A stretch of DNA of 64,000 nt from a bacterium. Its GTDB lineage: Bacteria; Hinthialibacterota; Hinthialibacteria; H5-UNCL2. The position numbers were made by a program, and so were the translations under genes. The stretch covers positions 62,001-126,000 of the forward strand of contig JABTUV010000012.1 of the NCBI GenBank assembly GCA_015075175.1, written 5' to 3'. The notes under the pieces were generated by a model, which saw nothing but the letters and a program-made list of their open reading frames with translations, searched no databases and had not been told where the DNA came from. Below, one piece after another: positions 26,390 through 35,573 of the stretch (positions are counted from its first letter, which is position 1; every line of letters starts with the position of its first letter).

Positions 26390-27497
26390 ATCGGCGGTAA
26401 TCCGAAGCGCGGTCACGGTTACGGCCCTGACGGGCAAGCAGTCGGGCAACTACAACTTCTCCAATGAAGTGATCCCCAACGAGGCCGTGACCCTGACCCT
26501 CAACACGGCGGGAACCTCCGCGTCCGGCGCCCTGGCGGTGCACTCGGGCGGGGGCATCCGTCCGGGTACGGTCTCTATCGCGGTCACGTTCGACCTCTCG
26601 ACCGCCTCTTCGAGCGTGGCGGGCACCCTGCAAGACAACGGGCAGGGCGGGCAGACCGCGCGGCGCACCGACACCGGCGCGGCCCTCACCGTCGCGGCGT
26701 CGGCCATCAACTGCATGACGGGCGCGTTCTCCATCACCATCACGGGCGATGCGTTCGCGTCCGCATCGGCCACGGCCACCTATCGGGTCAATCTGGAGGG
26801 TTCCTCGGACATCCCCGAAGTGGACGTTCAGATCACCACGAGCACCGTGGAGACCGAGCGCCGCGCCATCAAGCTGCGCTACAGCCGTGAGGCTGCCGAC
26901 GACGTGATGGCCGAGTGGGGATTCTCCCTCGAACCGACCATCATTCAGGGCATCGCCGCCCAGTGCATCGCGGAGATGTGGGTTTACGCGACCGTGGCCT
27001 CCACCTTCTCCATCACCCCCGGTTCGGGAGTGGCCTACAACCAGCAGGCTCACTTCGCGGACTTCATCTACAACTTGAACGTCGCCTCCAACGCCATCCA
27101 ATTCGCCACGCGCATTGCGTATGGCAACTGGATCATCGTGGACCAGGGTGCGGCGAACGTGATCGAGTCCCTTCCGGGCACCATGTTCCAGGCGGCTCCG
27201 AGGCCGGAGTACGCGATGGGTCTCCACTACATCGGACTCTTGATGGGCAAGTTCCGGGTGTACAAGTGGCTGTACCTGTCCGCCCTGCCGGGGGTCTCGG
27301 CCTATGGCAACTTGCTGATGGGCTGGAAGGGAACCGAACCGTGGGACGCGGGCTTTGTGCTGGCTCCCCAACACCAGCTCTACACCACTGATCAAATCAC
27401 GCTGGAAGGCTTTGTGAGCCGTCGTGGGTTCGCCACCCGCAACGCCACCAAGGTCATCAACCCGAACGTGTTTCGGAGGATCAACCTGTCGGCGTAA
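26373..27497 (+). CDS. Phage major capsid protein, N-terminally truncated
   Basis: The 374-residue frame reads as a tailed-phage major capsid protein of the T4/jumbo-phage-like group. A beta-rich insertion comes first (SGNYNFSNEVIPNEAVTLTL, NGQGGQTARRTDTGAA), then the helical P-domain region (EVDVQITTSTVETERRAIKL, DDVMAEWGFSLEPTIIQGIA) and the typical end LYTTDQITLEGFVSRRGFAT followed by NPNVFRRI. The frame is open upstream to 26262 only because it overlaps the DUF1580-like gene in another frame, so the real N-terminus (normally about 80 residues or more) is missing. No portal, terminase or tail genes follow. This is a prophage remnant. Confidence 0.65.
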   Translation: MRAPAESAVIRSAVTVTALTGKQSGNYNFSNEVIPNEAVTLTLNTAGTSASGALAVHSGGGIRPGTVSIAVTFDLSTASSSVAGTLQDNGQGGQTARRTDTGAALTVAASAINCMTGAFSITITGDAFASASATATYRVNLEGSSDIPEVDVQITTSTVETERRAIKLRYSREAADDVMAEWGFSLEPTIIQGIAAQCIAEMWVYATVASTFSITPGSGVAYNQQAHFADFIYNLNVASNAIQFATRIAYGNWIIVDQGAANVIESLPGTMFQAAPRPEYAMGLHYIGLLMGKFRVYKWLYLSALPGVSAYGNLLMGWKGTEPWDAGFVLAPQHQLYTTDQITLEGFVSRRGFATRNATKVINPNVFRRINLSA

Positions 27498-27522
27498 TGA
27501 CGCGGTGTCATTCGACAAGGAC

Positions 27523-28515
27523 ATGGTGGCATTCTTGGCGGAGTCGAGCCGGAGCGAGGCGCAAACCGCCGTCCGGTTGCGCTACTACCGCCAGAACCCG
27601 GAGGACGTGAACATGTTATTCTTGGACGACGACCAGATGTGCGCACAGCTCACGACGGCGGAGCTGAACGAGGCCAGCCTGTCGCGGATTTTCTCGCACA
27701 TGGGTTCTCAGCCGTTCGCCATCGTGTCCGCGCAGCGTGGAGACCGGATTACGGTCTCGAAGGACGCTACCCCCGCCGAGAAGGAACAGGCGGCCATTGC
27801 GAACACTGCGGCGAACAACCAGATGCGCCAGTGGGCCGCGAGCGAAATCCGTTCCATCTTCAAGAAGAGCTTCATCAAGGTAATGGGGGCTTACCGGGAG
27901 AAGGGTGCGCCGGACGTGGACAGAGAGTACAGCTTCTTCCTCCCGAACGTGTCCCGTGAGGAGGCCCTGAAGCTGGCCCGGCACTTCACGTCCCACAAGA
28001 CCTCCGGCGACCCTGATAACATCTTCTGGGGCACGCCGGACAAGGAGGGTTTCTGGGTTTACGGGGACGGTCGCTTCAAGAAGATCGGCGACCGGATCAC
28101 CACGTCCAACATGCCCAAGTACTACACCGAGTGGCGGTGGCGCAAGAACCGGAGCGCGGTGAATAAGCGCGCCGGGGCGCGCTTCACGTCCGTGGGGCGG
28201 CTTGGGATTACGGACATCCGCGCGCGGGGCGAGTCCGAGTACGTTGCGCGTATCCGCTACATCCCCGAGTCCATCCACGAGTTCAAGAGCTGGATTATGG
28301 AGCTGGATAGCGTCATCGAGACGCGGGGAGCTGACACACAGTACGCGACCCGCTTTCGGGACGACGCGGGGGAGTTGACCATCAAGGCGGGCGACTACAT
28401 CCGCTGGCGTACCTTGGCAGGCGACCCTCATTACGGCCCGATCAAGCAAATGGACGGCAACGTCGCCGTGATCGACTGCGAGGTGCACCACAAGGACTGC
28501 CCGTGCGAGTGCTGA
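27523..28515 (+). CDS. Hypothetical phage-associated protein
   Basis: I do not recognise this 330-residue protein. It has no signal peptide or membrane segment. A region rich in aromatic and basic residues (PKYYTEWRWRKNRSAVNKR) follows a helical part, and the C-terminus has a small beta domain ending VIDCEVHHKDCPCEC with three close cysteines. It follows the capsid fragment by 25 nt on the same strand and has similar composition, so it is probably another phage structural or morphogenesis gene. GTG 27505 in the same frame is an alternative start. Confidence 0.5.
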   Translation: MVAFLAESSRSEAQTAVRLRYYRQNPEDVNMLFLDDDQMCAQLTTAELNEASLSRIFSHMGSQPFAIVSAQRGDRITVSKDATPAEKEQAAIANTAANNQMRQWAASEIRSIFKKSFIKVMGAYREKGAPDVDREYSFFLPNVSREEALKLARHFTSHKTSGDPDNIFWGTPDKEGFWVYGDGRFKKIGDRITTSNMPKYYTEWRWRKNRSAVNKRAGARFTSVGRLGITDIRARGESEYVARIRYIPESIHEFKSWIMELDSVIETRGADTQYATRFRDDAGELTIKAGDYIRWRTLAGDPHYGPIKQMDGNVAVIDCEVHHKDCPCEC

Positions 28516-28516
28516 C

Positions 28517-28666
28517 GTGCGACCCGCCGCCGGTCAGACCTGGGTGGGCGCGACCCCCAAGACCGAGCGGCTCGTGGTGCGAGTGACGCGGCTGCACGAC
28601 AGCCGCGCTTACTTTGACCGGCTGGATGTTCGGGCGTTTGGTCGCATGGACTTGGAGGTAGCATGA
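28517..28666 (+). CDS. Small hypothetical protein (49 aa), coupled to the ORF6N gene
   Basis: A GTG-started frame of 49 codons runs from 28517 to a TGA overlapping the next ATG (ATGA at 28663). The product is basic, with a C-terminal GRMDLEVA. Gene spacing (2 nt after the previous stop, 4-nt overlap with the next start) is the main support; no family is recognised. Confidence 0.4.
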   Translation: MRPAAGQTWVGATPKTERLVVRVTRLHDSRAYFDRLDVRAFGRMDLEVA

Positions 28667-29274
28667 CGCGCAAGGTGGACACCGCTGTCGTGCCGCAAGC
28701 CCGGATTGAGCGGGTCATTCTCGTGGTTCGAGGAGTGAAGGTCATCCTTGACGCCGAACTGGCCGCGCTCTACGGGGTGCCGACCAAGCGCCTCAATGAG
28801 CAGGTCAAGCGCAACGCCGACCGCTTTCCGGAGGACTTCAGGTTCCGGCTCACCCGCGAGGAGCACGATGCGGTCCTGCGGCTGAGCTTGGAGGCGGAAC
28901 CCGCGAACCGGTCACAAATTGCGACCGCTCCGAACCGGTCGCAATTTGTGACCGATTCCCAAAAGCACCGCGATCCGCGCTACCTGCCCTGGGCCTTCAC
29001 GGAGCACGAGACGATCATGGCCGCGAACGTGCTCAACTCCCGGCGGGCGGTGGAAATGAGCGTCCACGTGGTGCGCACCTTCGTGCGCCTGCGGGAGGCG
29101 GCGGGGCGTTACGAAGAACTCGCCCGACGCCTTCGCCAGGTCGAACAGCGCGTCGGGCAACACGACACCCATCTGGCCGGCATTCTGCGCGCGCTACGCC
29201 AATTGGCGGAAGCGCCCGAACCCAAACGCATCGGCAAGACCGGTTTTGCAGTCCCGGAGAAGAGATCGAAATGA
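28663..29274 (+). CDS. ORF6N domain-containing protein
   Basis: The 203-residue product has an N-terminal ORF6N domain: VVRGVKVILDAELAALYGVP, then RLNEQVKRNADRFPEDFRF and LTREEHDAVL. ORF6N proteins are DNA-binding phage or mobile-element regulators. The C-terminal half (AFTEHETIMAANVLNSRRAV, EMSVHVVRTFVRLRE) is the usual extension, ending in a helical tail. The insertion NRSQIATAPNRSQFVTDSQ is a two-fold repeat of NRSQ. The stop overlaps the next gene (ATGA at 29271). Confidence 0.85.
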   Translation: MTRKVDTAVVPQARIERVILVVRGVKVILDAELAALYGVPTKRLNEQVKRNADRFPEDFRFRLTREEHDAVLRLSLEAEPANRSQIATAPNRSQFVTDSQKHRDPRYLPWAFTEHETIMAANVLNSRRAVEMSVHVVRTFVRLREAAGRYEELARRLRQVEQRVGQHDTHLAGILRALRQLAEAPEPKRIGKTGFAVPEKRSK

Positions 29275-29576
29275 GCGAACGGAAAACCCGCCTTGAACTC
29301 ACTTGGATCGGCAAGGAGAACCGGGCGAAGCTGGAGCCTCGGGTTTTGCTTGAGGACCCGGAGTTGTCGTATCATGCGGCGCGGCGAGTTTCGGATAAGG
29401 ATATCTTCGACAACCGGCTCATCTTCGGCGATAACCTCTTGGCGCTCGAGGCGCTGGAGCAGGAGTTCGCCGGCACGGGCAAGTGCAATCGGAACGACCC
29501 GCCGTGCAACGCAGCCTCAGCTTTCGCCCACTACGCCGGGGGCCACGAATGTCACCATGACATTCTGGCAGAGTAA
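29271..29576 (+). pseudogene. Remnant of a type III-like site-specific DNA methyltransferase
   Basis: The first 65 codons match the start of adenine-specific Mod proteins (WIGKENRAKLEPRVLLEDPE, DIFDNRLIFGDNLLALEALE). Where motif IV should read DPPY the sequence has NDPPCNAASAFAHY, so the catalytic tyrosine is a cysteine and the preceding strand is altered. The frame then stops at 101 residues of an expected 500 or more. The break coincides with a palindrome at 29547-29565. It lies upstream of the res gene, where a mod gene belongs, while an intact mod of another sequence type is found at 35574. Confidence 0.75.
29547..29565. repeat. Palindrome GAATGTCA-CCA-TGACATTC
   Basis: Perfect 8-bp arms with a 3-nt centre, at the broken end of the methyltransferase remnant. 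Shares the TGACA/TGTCA half-sites of the GTGACA-N3-TGTCAC family found elsewhere in this island. Confidence 0.7.
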
Positions 29577-29944
29577 TGCCACTATTGACAGAAGTGATGC
29601 TTGCGCTCACTCGGAAGGTCGGCCTGCGAGCTGAAGCTCCGAGGACGGTCCCCGACGCCACTACAACGCGCCGGGAAGCCCGGAAAAGCCACGATGTAAG
29701 GCCCCCTTGGGCGGCTACGAAGCGAACCACGGCGACCGTCCTGGCGTGGCATCGTGACACTCTCTCCGGCTTGTGACACGATGACCTTCGATTGCGTCGC
29801 TTGAAAGGGGTCGGCACTTCCGTCATACTGGTTGCCGCCGTTGACCCACGACCTGCTACACCGGACTGAAGACCATTGTTAAGTGGACCGTGCTAGAGTT
29901 CCAAGTTGGGAACCGCCGCGTCGATGTCTGAGTGAGGTTTGCCC
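29577..29944. other. Intergenic region with one palindrome-family variant
   Basis: No gene is seen in 368 bases. A partial GTGACACGATGAC site (29773-29785) and an ATCGTGACAC (29751-29760) belong to the island palindrome family. The res ribosome binding site (GAGG, 29934) is at its end. Confidence 0.4.
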
Positions 29945-32900
29945 GTGAAGCAAGTGGTGATCGAAAACCCCATCCTGAACTCCCCCTTCGAGGAGCCGTC
30001 CCGGCATTTCCGCTTCACGGACGAGGGGATCACCGACGACATTGACGATGGCCGCCGCGAGAGCGCCTACTTCATCCCCGTCCCGCCGCCCAAGAAGAAG
30101 GGCCAGGCCGACACCCAGATGGCGCTGCCGGAAACGCACTGGACCAGGGACCGCCTCAAGCCCAACGACGACATCAATCGCATCCGCACGCATGTCGGCC
30201 TGTGGCGGCGGGCCGGCTACCGTGGCGTCACGGCGACCACGGCCAAGCTCCTGGCGCACTGGAACGACCCGACCCGCGAGCGGAAGCTCTTCTTTTGCCA
30301 GCGGGAGGCGGTCGAGACCGTCATCTACCTGACCGAGATCGCCGAACGCGACCAGAACGTGTGGATTCTCAACCGGCTGCGGGACTACAACCGCGACGCC
30401 AACCCCGAGCTCTTCCGCATGGCCCTCAAGATCGCCACCGCCGGCGGCAAGACCACCGTGATGGCCATGCTCATCGCCTGGCACACGCTCAACAAGCAGG
30501 CCAACAAGCAGGACGCCCGCTTCTCGGATACGTTCCTCATCGTCACGCCCGGCATCACCATCCGCGACCGCCTGCGCGTGCTCTTGCCGTCCGACCCGGA
30601 CAACTACTACCGCAAGTGGGACCTCGCGCCGCCCGACCTGATGCAGCAGCTCCTCCAAGCCAAGGTGCTCATCACCAACTTCCATGCCTTCAAGCTGCGC
30701 GAGAAGGTCTCCCTCAACAAGACGGGCAAGGCCGTCATGCAGGGCACGGATGCCAAACCGCCCTCCTTCACCGAGACGCCCGACGAGATGGTCCGGCGCG
30801 TCTGCCGCGATCTCGGCAACAAGAAGAACATCGTCGTCATCAACGACGAAGCCCACCACTGCTACCGCCACAAACCGGACGGCGCAGAAGAAGTGCTCAA
30901 GGGTGAGGATCGCAAAGAGGCTCAGAAGCGCGAAGAAGCCGCCCGCATCTGGATTTCCGGCATCGAGGCGGTCAAGCGGAAGATCGGCGTGCGCATGGTG
31001 TACGACCTGTCGGCAACCCCGTTCTTTCTGCGCGGATCGGGCTACCCGGAAGGCATGCTCTTCCCGTGGGTCGTCTCGGACTTCGCGCTGATCGACGCCA
31101 TCGAGAGCGGCATCGTCAAGGTCCCTCGCGTGCCCGTCGCCGACGACTCCATGATCGGCGAGCAGCCCACCTATCGCGATCTCTGGTATCGCATCCGCGA
31201 GGGGCTGCCCAAGAAAGGCCGTGGGACCGAAGCCGTCGCCGGCGAGCCGGTCCTGCCGGCGGAGCTGGAGAGCGCGCTTCAAAGCCTGTACGCCAACTAC
31301 AAGAAGCGCTTTACCGCCTGGCAGGCGAGCCGTGACGGCAACAACTCCCATTCCACGCCGCCCGTGTTCATCGTCGTCTGCAACAACACCAACGTGTCGA
31401 AGCTGGTCTTCGACTACGTCTCTGGCTGGGAGAAGCCGCTCCCCGACGGCGACTCAGTCCTCGTCCCCGGCCACCTGGAGCTCTTCAGCAACGTCGAGAA
31501 CGGCGCATGGTCCGCGCGGCCCAAGACCATCCTGATCGACTCCGAGCAGCTGGACTCCGGCGAGGCCATGAGCGACGAGTTCCGCAAGGTCGCCGCCGTC
31601 GAGATCGACGAGTTCAAGCGCGAGTACGCCTGGACCGCTTTCCCGGTCGGGACGTGGAGAAGATCGGCAGCGAAGACCTGCTCCGCGAAGTCATGAACAC
31701 GGTCGGCAAGCCCGGCAAGTTGGGTGAGCAGGTCCGATGCGTGGTCAGCGTCTCGATGCTGACCGAAGGCTGGGACGCCAATACCGTCACGCACATCCTG
31801 GGCGTGCGCGCATTCGGTACGCAGCTCCTGTGCGAGCAGGTCGTCGGGCGGGCGCTCCGGCGCATCAGTTACGCCGCCAACGACGAGGGCAAGCTGGAGC
31901 CGGAGTACGCCGAAATCTACGGTGTGCCCTTCTCCTTCATCCCGTGCGCCGGCGCGCAGAAGGAACCGCCGCCCGGCCCCACGCCTACCCGCGTGCGCGC
32001 CCTGTCGGAGCGGATCGATTGCGAGATCACCTTCCCGCGCCTGCAAGGCTACCGTTACGACTTCCACGACGCCGAGCTGCACGCCACGTTCACGCGCGAT
32101 TCGCGCATGGCGCTCTCGACCGACGACGTACCCACCAAGGTCGAGAACGCCCCCATCGTCGGCGAGACCACCATCCACACCCTGGACGAGCTCAAGGCCC
32201 GCCGCCCGCAGGAGGTCGCCTTTCTCCTGGCCAAGCTCGTCCTGGAGCGGTACTTCCGCTGGGACGGCGTCGTGCAGCCGGAGAATAAGTCGGAGCACAA
32301 GTGGGAGGCCGGCGTCAAAGCCTGGCTCTTCCCCCAAGTGCTACGCATCGCCAAGGACTGGATGGCCGAATGCGTCGTCTGCAAGGACAACTGCTTCCCG
32401 CAGATGCTCCTGCTCCTGGAGTTTGCCCACGGCGCGGCCAACCGCATCTATCACGCCATCGTGCAAGGCGACCAGGGCGAGAAGACGCTCAAGCCGATCC
32501 TGTTTCCGTATGATCCCGAAGGCAGCACGCGCTACGTGGACTTCGACACCACGCGCCCGGTGTATTCGACGCGCCCCGACAAGTGCCACGTCTCGCACGT
32601 GGCCGCCGATACCAAGGACTGGGAGCAGAAGGTCGCGCGCTCGCTGGAGGACATGGACGAGGTGGTCTGTTACGTGAAGAACCAGAACCTCGGCTTCAAG
32701 ATTCCCTACGTCGCGAGCGGCGAGCCGAGGAACTACGTGCCCGATTACATCGTCCGCATCAATGACGGCGCGCCGGAGCCGCTCAACCTGATTATCGAGG
32801 TGACGGGTGAGAAGCGCCCGGACAAAGCGGAGAAGGTCGCCGCCGCCCGCGCGCTCTGGGTCCCCGCCGTCAACAACCACGGCGGATTCGGACGATGGGC

Positions 32901-32976
32901 GTTTTTGGAAGTGGACGATCCGGCGAATGTGAAGAACGCGATCCGGGATTCCATACCGGCATTGAGCGAGGGATAG
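29945..32976 (+). CDS. res: Type III restriction endonuclease, Res subunit (one frameshift near 31632)
   Basis: Res is the ATP-driven DNA-translocating and cleaving subunit of a type III restriction system, about 1010 residues. Helicase motifs: ATAGGKTTVMAMLI (Walker A), VVINDEAHHCY (DExx box), LSATPFF (motif III), TEGWDANTVTHILGVRAFG with CEQVVGRALRR (motifs V-VI). The C-terminus carries a PD-(D/E)xK nuclease (VPDYIVR, then LIIEVTGEK). The frame changes near 31632, where one missing base joins DEFKREY to RFPGRDVEKIGSEDLL. GTG 29945 has a GAGG upstream. The partner mod lies four genes downstream rather than next to it. Confidence 0.92.
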
Positions 32977-32982
32977 CTGGCA

Positions 32983-33885
32983 ATGGTACCGACTCAGGGA
33001 CAACTTCATTTGTTTGGCGGCGATTGGACCAAAGAGAAGCTGGAGCGCGTGCGACAATACCTCACGGCGTACACCAAGATCATGCGCAAGAAGGACTACC
33101 AGTTTGGATACATAGACGCCTTTGCCGGAACGGGATACCTAGCCCTGAAGGATGCAAAGGCCGAGGCCAAGCGCTTATTTCCTGAACTGATGGAGACGGA
33201 AGCTCGTGATTTCGTCGAAGGGTCCGCCCACGTCGCCTTGGAGGTGGAACCGCCTTTCGAGAAGTACATCTTCATTGAGAAGCAGGGCTGCCGGTCGTCG
33301 GAGCTGCAACGACTACGCGACGAGTTTCCCGCCAAGGCCAACGACATCGTGATCGTGCAGGCCGAGGCCAACACCTACCTGCAAGACTTGTGTCGCAACC
33401 GCGTTTGGAAGAAGCATCGTGCCGTCCTGTTCTTGGACCCATACGGAATGCAGGTGGAGTGGGAGACCATGAAGGCGATTGCCAAGACGCGCGCCATAGA
33501 CCTCTGGCTCCTCTTCCCTTTGGGCGTGGCAGTAAACCGACTACTCCGTCGGGATGGGCTAATAGACGAGGGCTGGCGGCATCGCTTGGACCTCATGTTC
33601 GGGGATACGGGCTGGTTCTCGCGCTTCTACAATGTCGAGAACGAGCAGACCTTCTTCGGCCCGGAGCAGAAGGCAGTGAAGACGGCGGACGCCAAGGCGA
33701 TTGGTCGCTACTTCGTCGAGCGGTTGCAGAGCGTGTTTCCCGGAGTCGCGAAGAATCCCCTGGCTTTGAGCAATACCAAGAACTGCCCCCTTTACCTGCT
33801 ATGCTTTGCCACGGCGAATCCAGACGCTGCGACCTTGGCAGTGAAGATTGCGCAAGCCATTCTCAGAGGGCCGAGGATACGCTAA
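32983..33885 (+). CDS. tcmP: Three-Cys-motif partner protein TcmP
   Basis: This 300-residue protein matches Tcm[61 protein letters not shown] and [15 protein letters not shown], with a long C-terminal part. AFAGTG and DPYGM resemble methyltransferase motifs I and IV, so a methyltransferase-like Rossmann fold is likely. The family name refers to its constant neighbour, the three-Cys-motif protein, which here starts inside its stop codon (TAATG at 33883). No biochemical role is established for the pair. It sits between res and mod of a type III system. Confidence 0.85.
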   Translation: MVPTQGQLHLFGGDWTKEKLERVRQYLTAYTKIMRKKDYQFGYIDAFAGTGYLALKDAKAEAKRLFPELMETEARDFVEGSAHVALEVEPPFEKYIFIEKQGCRSSELQRLRDEFPAKANDIVIVQAEANTYLQDLCRNRVWKKHRAVLFLDPYGMQVEWETMKAIAKTRAIDLWLLFPLGVAVNRLLRRDGLIDEGWRHRLDLMFGDTGWFSRFYNVENEQTFFGPEQKAVKTADAKAIGRYFVERLQSVFPGVAKNPLALSNTKNCPLYLLCFATANPDAATLAVKIAQAILRGPRIR

Positions 33886-34649
33886 TGGGCATGAAATCCT
33901 CCATCGAGTGGACCGAGTCCACTTGGAATCCGATAACGGGGTGCGACAAGGTCAGCCCCGGATGCAAGTTCTGTTACGCCGAGCGCATGGCCATGCGGCT
34001 CCAGGCAATGAGGCAGCCCAACTACCGCAATGGCTTTGCGCTGACCGTGCATGAGCACGCGCTGGAGCTCCCGCTCCGCTGGAAGCAGCCTCAGACGATC
34101 TTCGTCAACTCCATGTCGGACCTCTTCCACAAGGACGTACCGCTGGCGTTCATCCGCCGCGTCTTCGACGTAATGAAACGAGCACACTGGCATCGCTTCC
34201 AAATCCTGACCAAGCGCTCGGAGCGGCTCTTCATGCTGCGGAGCAAGATCGAATGGCCGCCCAACGTCTGGATGGGCGTCAGCGTCGAGACCGCGCACTA
34301 CGCGGAACGAATCGACCACCTGCGCAAGGTCCCCGCCGCGATCCGCTTCCTCTCGCTGGAGCCGCTGCTCGGGCCGCTGCCGGGTCTCGACCTGTCGGGA
34401 ATCGATTGGGTGATCGTTGGCGGGGAGTCCGGGCCGGGCGCGCGTCCGATGGATGAAGCATGGGTGCTCGACATCCGCGACCAGTGCGAAGCCGCCGGCG
34501 TTCCCTTCTTCTTCAAGCAATGGGGCGGTGTCAACAAGAAGAAGGCGGGGCGACTACTGGAGGGCCGGACGTGGGATGGGATGCCGCTCCGCTTCCAGTC
34601 CGAGACGCCGATTCCGTCTGAGGACCTCGCCGCGGCTGAGCGAAGTTAA
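33885..34649 (+). CDS. Three-Cys-motif protein, phage Gp37/Gp68 family (DUF5131)
   Basis: The 254-residue product starts [20 protein letters not shown] and carries the three-cysteine motif CxxxSPGCxFCYAE, which looks like a radical SAM-type iron-sulfur binding site. Later blocks are [61 protein letters not shown] and FFFKQWGG, all typical of DUF5131. It overlaps tcmP by one base and is the standard partner of that protein. The chemistry is unknown; a role in nucleic-acid modification or phage defence is inferred from its neighbours. Confidence 0.88.
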   Translation: MGMKSSIEWTESTWNPITGCDKVSPGCKFCYAERMAMRLQAMRQPNYRNGFALTVHEHALELPLRWKQPQTIFVNSMSDLFHKDVPLAFIRRVFDVMKRAHWHRFQILTKRSERLFMLRSKIEWPPNVWMGVSVETAHYAERIDHLRKVPAAIRFLSLEPLLGPLPGLDLSGIDWVIVGGESGPGARPMDEAWVLDIRDQCEAAGVPFFFKQWGGVNKKKAGRLLEGRTWDGMPLRFQSETPIPSEDLAAAERS

Positions 34650-34696
34650 CCACACGATTTGTATCGAGGGGACGCTCACAAATGGGAGGGAGAGCA

Positions 34697-35563
34697 GTGA
34701 ATGACAATTCCCAGCATACCAGCACACAGAGGAGCCACGAACCGCTGGTGGGCTTCGTCAACCTTGCGCGGGCGCTACTGCTGCTTGGTATTGTGAGTTT
34801 TCTTGGCGTTGCCGGCCTTCTCTTGTTGACACATCCGTCCGTCAACTTCTCACTCAAACAACGCCTCATGCGCCAGGAGGAGGAAGCGCGCGCCGTCAGG
34901 GAAGAGCTGGCGCGGTTAACCGCGGAAAGTGAGAAGGCGACTGCCGCGGAAAAAGAGAAACGGCTGCGCCAATGGAAATACGACTTGTTCTCCGACGTTG
35001 ACGTAAGGGAAGATAGCTATCCCATTGTGGTGCTGCGCAGTGGGTTCAAGGTCATTCGCTTGGGGACGGACCACTCGTTAGTTGGATGGAAATACGAGCT
35101 GATTAACACGTCACCGAAGACCACGTATGTCGCCAATGTGACCTTTACGCTTCAGGATGCCGATGGCTTCGACATCGATTCCGGCGTAGGGGAGGCGGCG
35201 ATTCCGGCAGAGCGATACGGCGTAGTCACTGGAACTATCAACGTCGACAACGTAGATGTCGAGCGGCTTTCGGATTCCAGCTGGGCGATTGGGCTGAAGC
35301 CTAACTGGAAGGAAAACGAGCGCCAAACCCCCGGAACTCGGGACTCGCGACTCACAAAACTAGCGAAATCCCAGATGCCTCTGTGGGTCTATGAGCTTGC
35401 GAAACTGGAATACATGGGCATTTCCGCGAAATGGAAGGCGATTCAGGTCGGCCTTGGAATCGAGTTACCGGCGAACCCCCCAGATGCACCCGCGGGGGCA
35501 ACCCCGGAGTCCGATTCCAAGCCGGGCGCAACTGCTCCAGTCAGTGAGACTACTGCCAAGTAA
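34697..35563 (+). CDS. Hypothetical membrane-anchored coiled-coil protein
   Basis: The 288-residue product has one transmembrane segment near residues 20-46 (ARALLLLGIVSFLGVAGLLL), then a charged coiled coil (about 55-100, QEEEARAVREELARLTAESE), then an unrecognised beta-rich domain (WKYELINTSPKTTYVANVTF) of about 110 residues and a low-complexity Pro/Ala/Ser tail. GTG 34697 is chosen because GGAGGGAGAG lies just upstream, within a longer frame from ATG 34682. It stands between the three-Cys-motif gene and mod. No family is recognised; it might be a membrane-bound sensor or effector, but that is speculation. Confidence 0.55.
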   Translation: MNDNSQHTSTQRSHEPLVGFVNLARALLLLGIVSFLGVAGLLLLTHPSVNFSLKQRLMRQEEEARAVREELARLTAESEKATAAEKEKRLRQWKYDLFSDVDVREDSYPIVVLRSGFKVIRLGTDHSLVGWKYELINTSPKTTYVANVTFTLQDADGFDIDSGVGEAAIPAERYGVVTGTINVDNVDVERLSDSSWAIGLKPNWKENERQTPGTRDSRLTKLAKSQMPLWVYELAKLEYMGISAKWKAIQVGLGIELPANPPDAPAGATPESDSKPGATAPVSETTAK

Positions 35564-35573
35564 AGGACTGCTC

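Noticed and set aside
33390-33884. N-terminal extension of the three-Cys-motif protein
   Set aside because: The frame is open there but antisense to nothing and overlaps tcmP entirely; the family start [12 protein letters not shown] lies right behind ATG 33885, which overlaps the tcmP stop.
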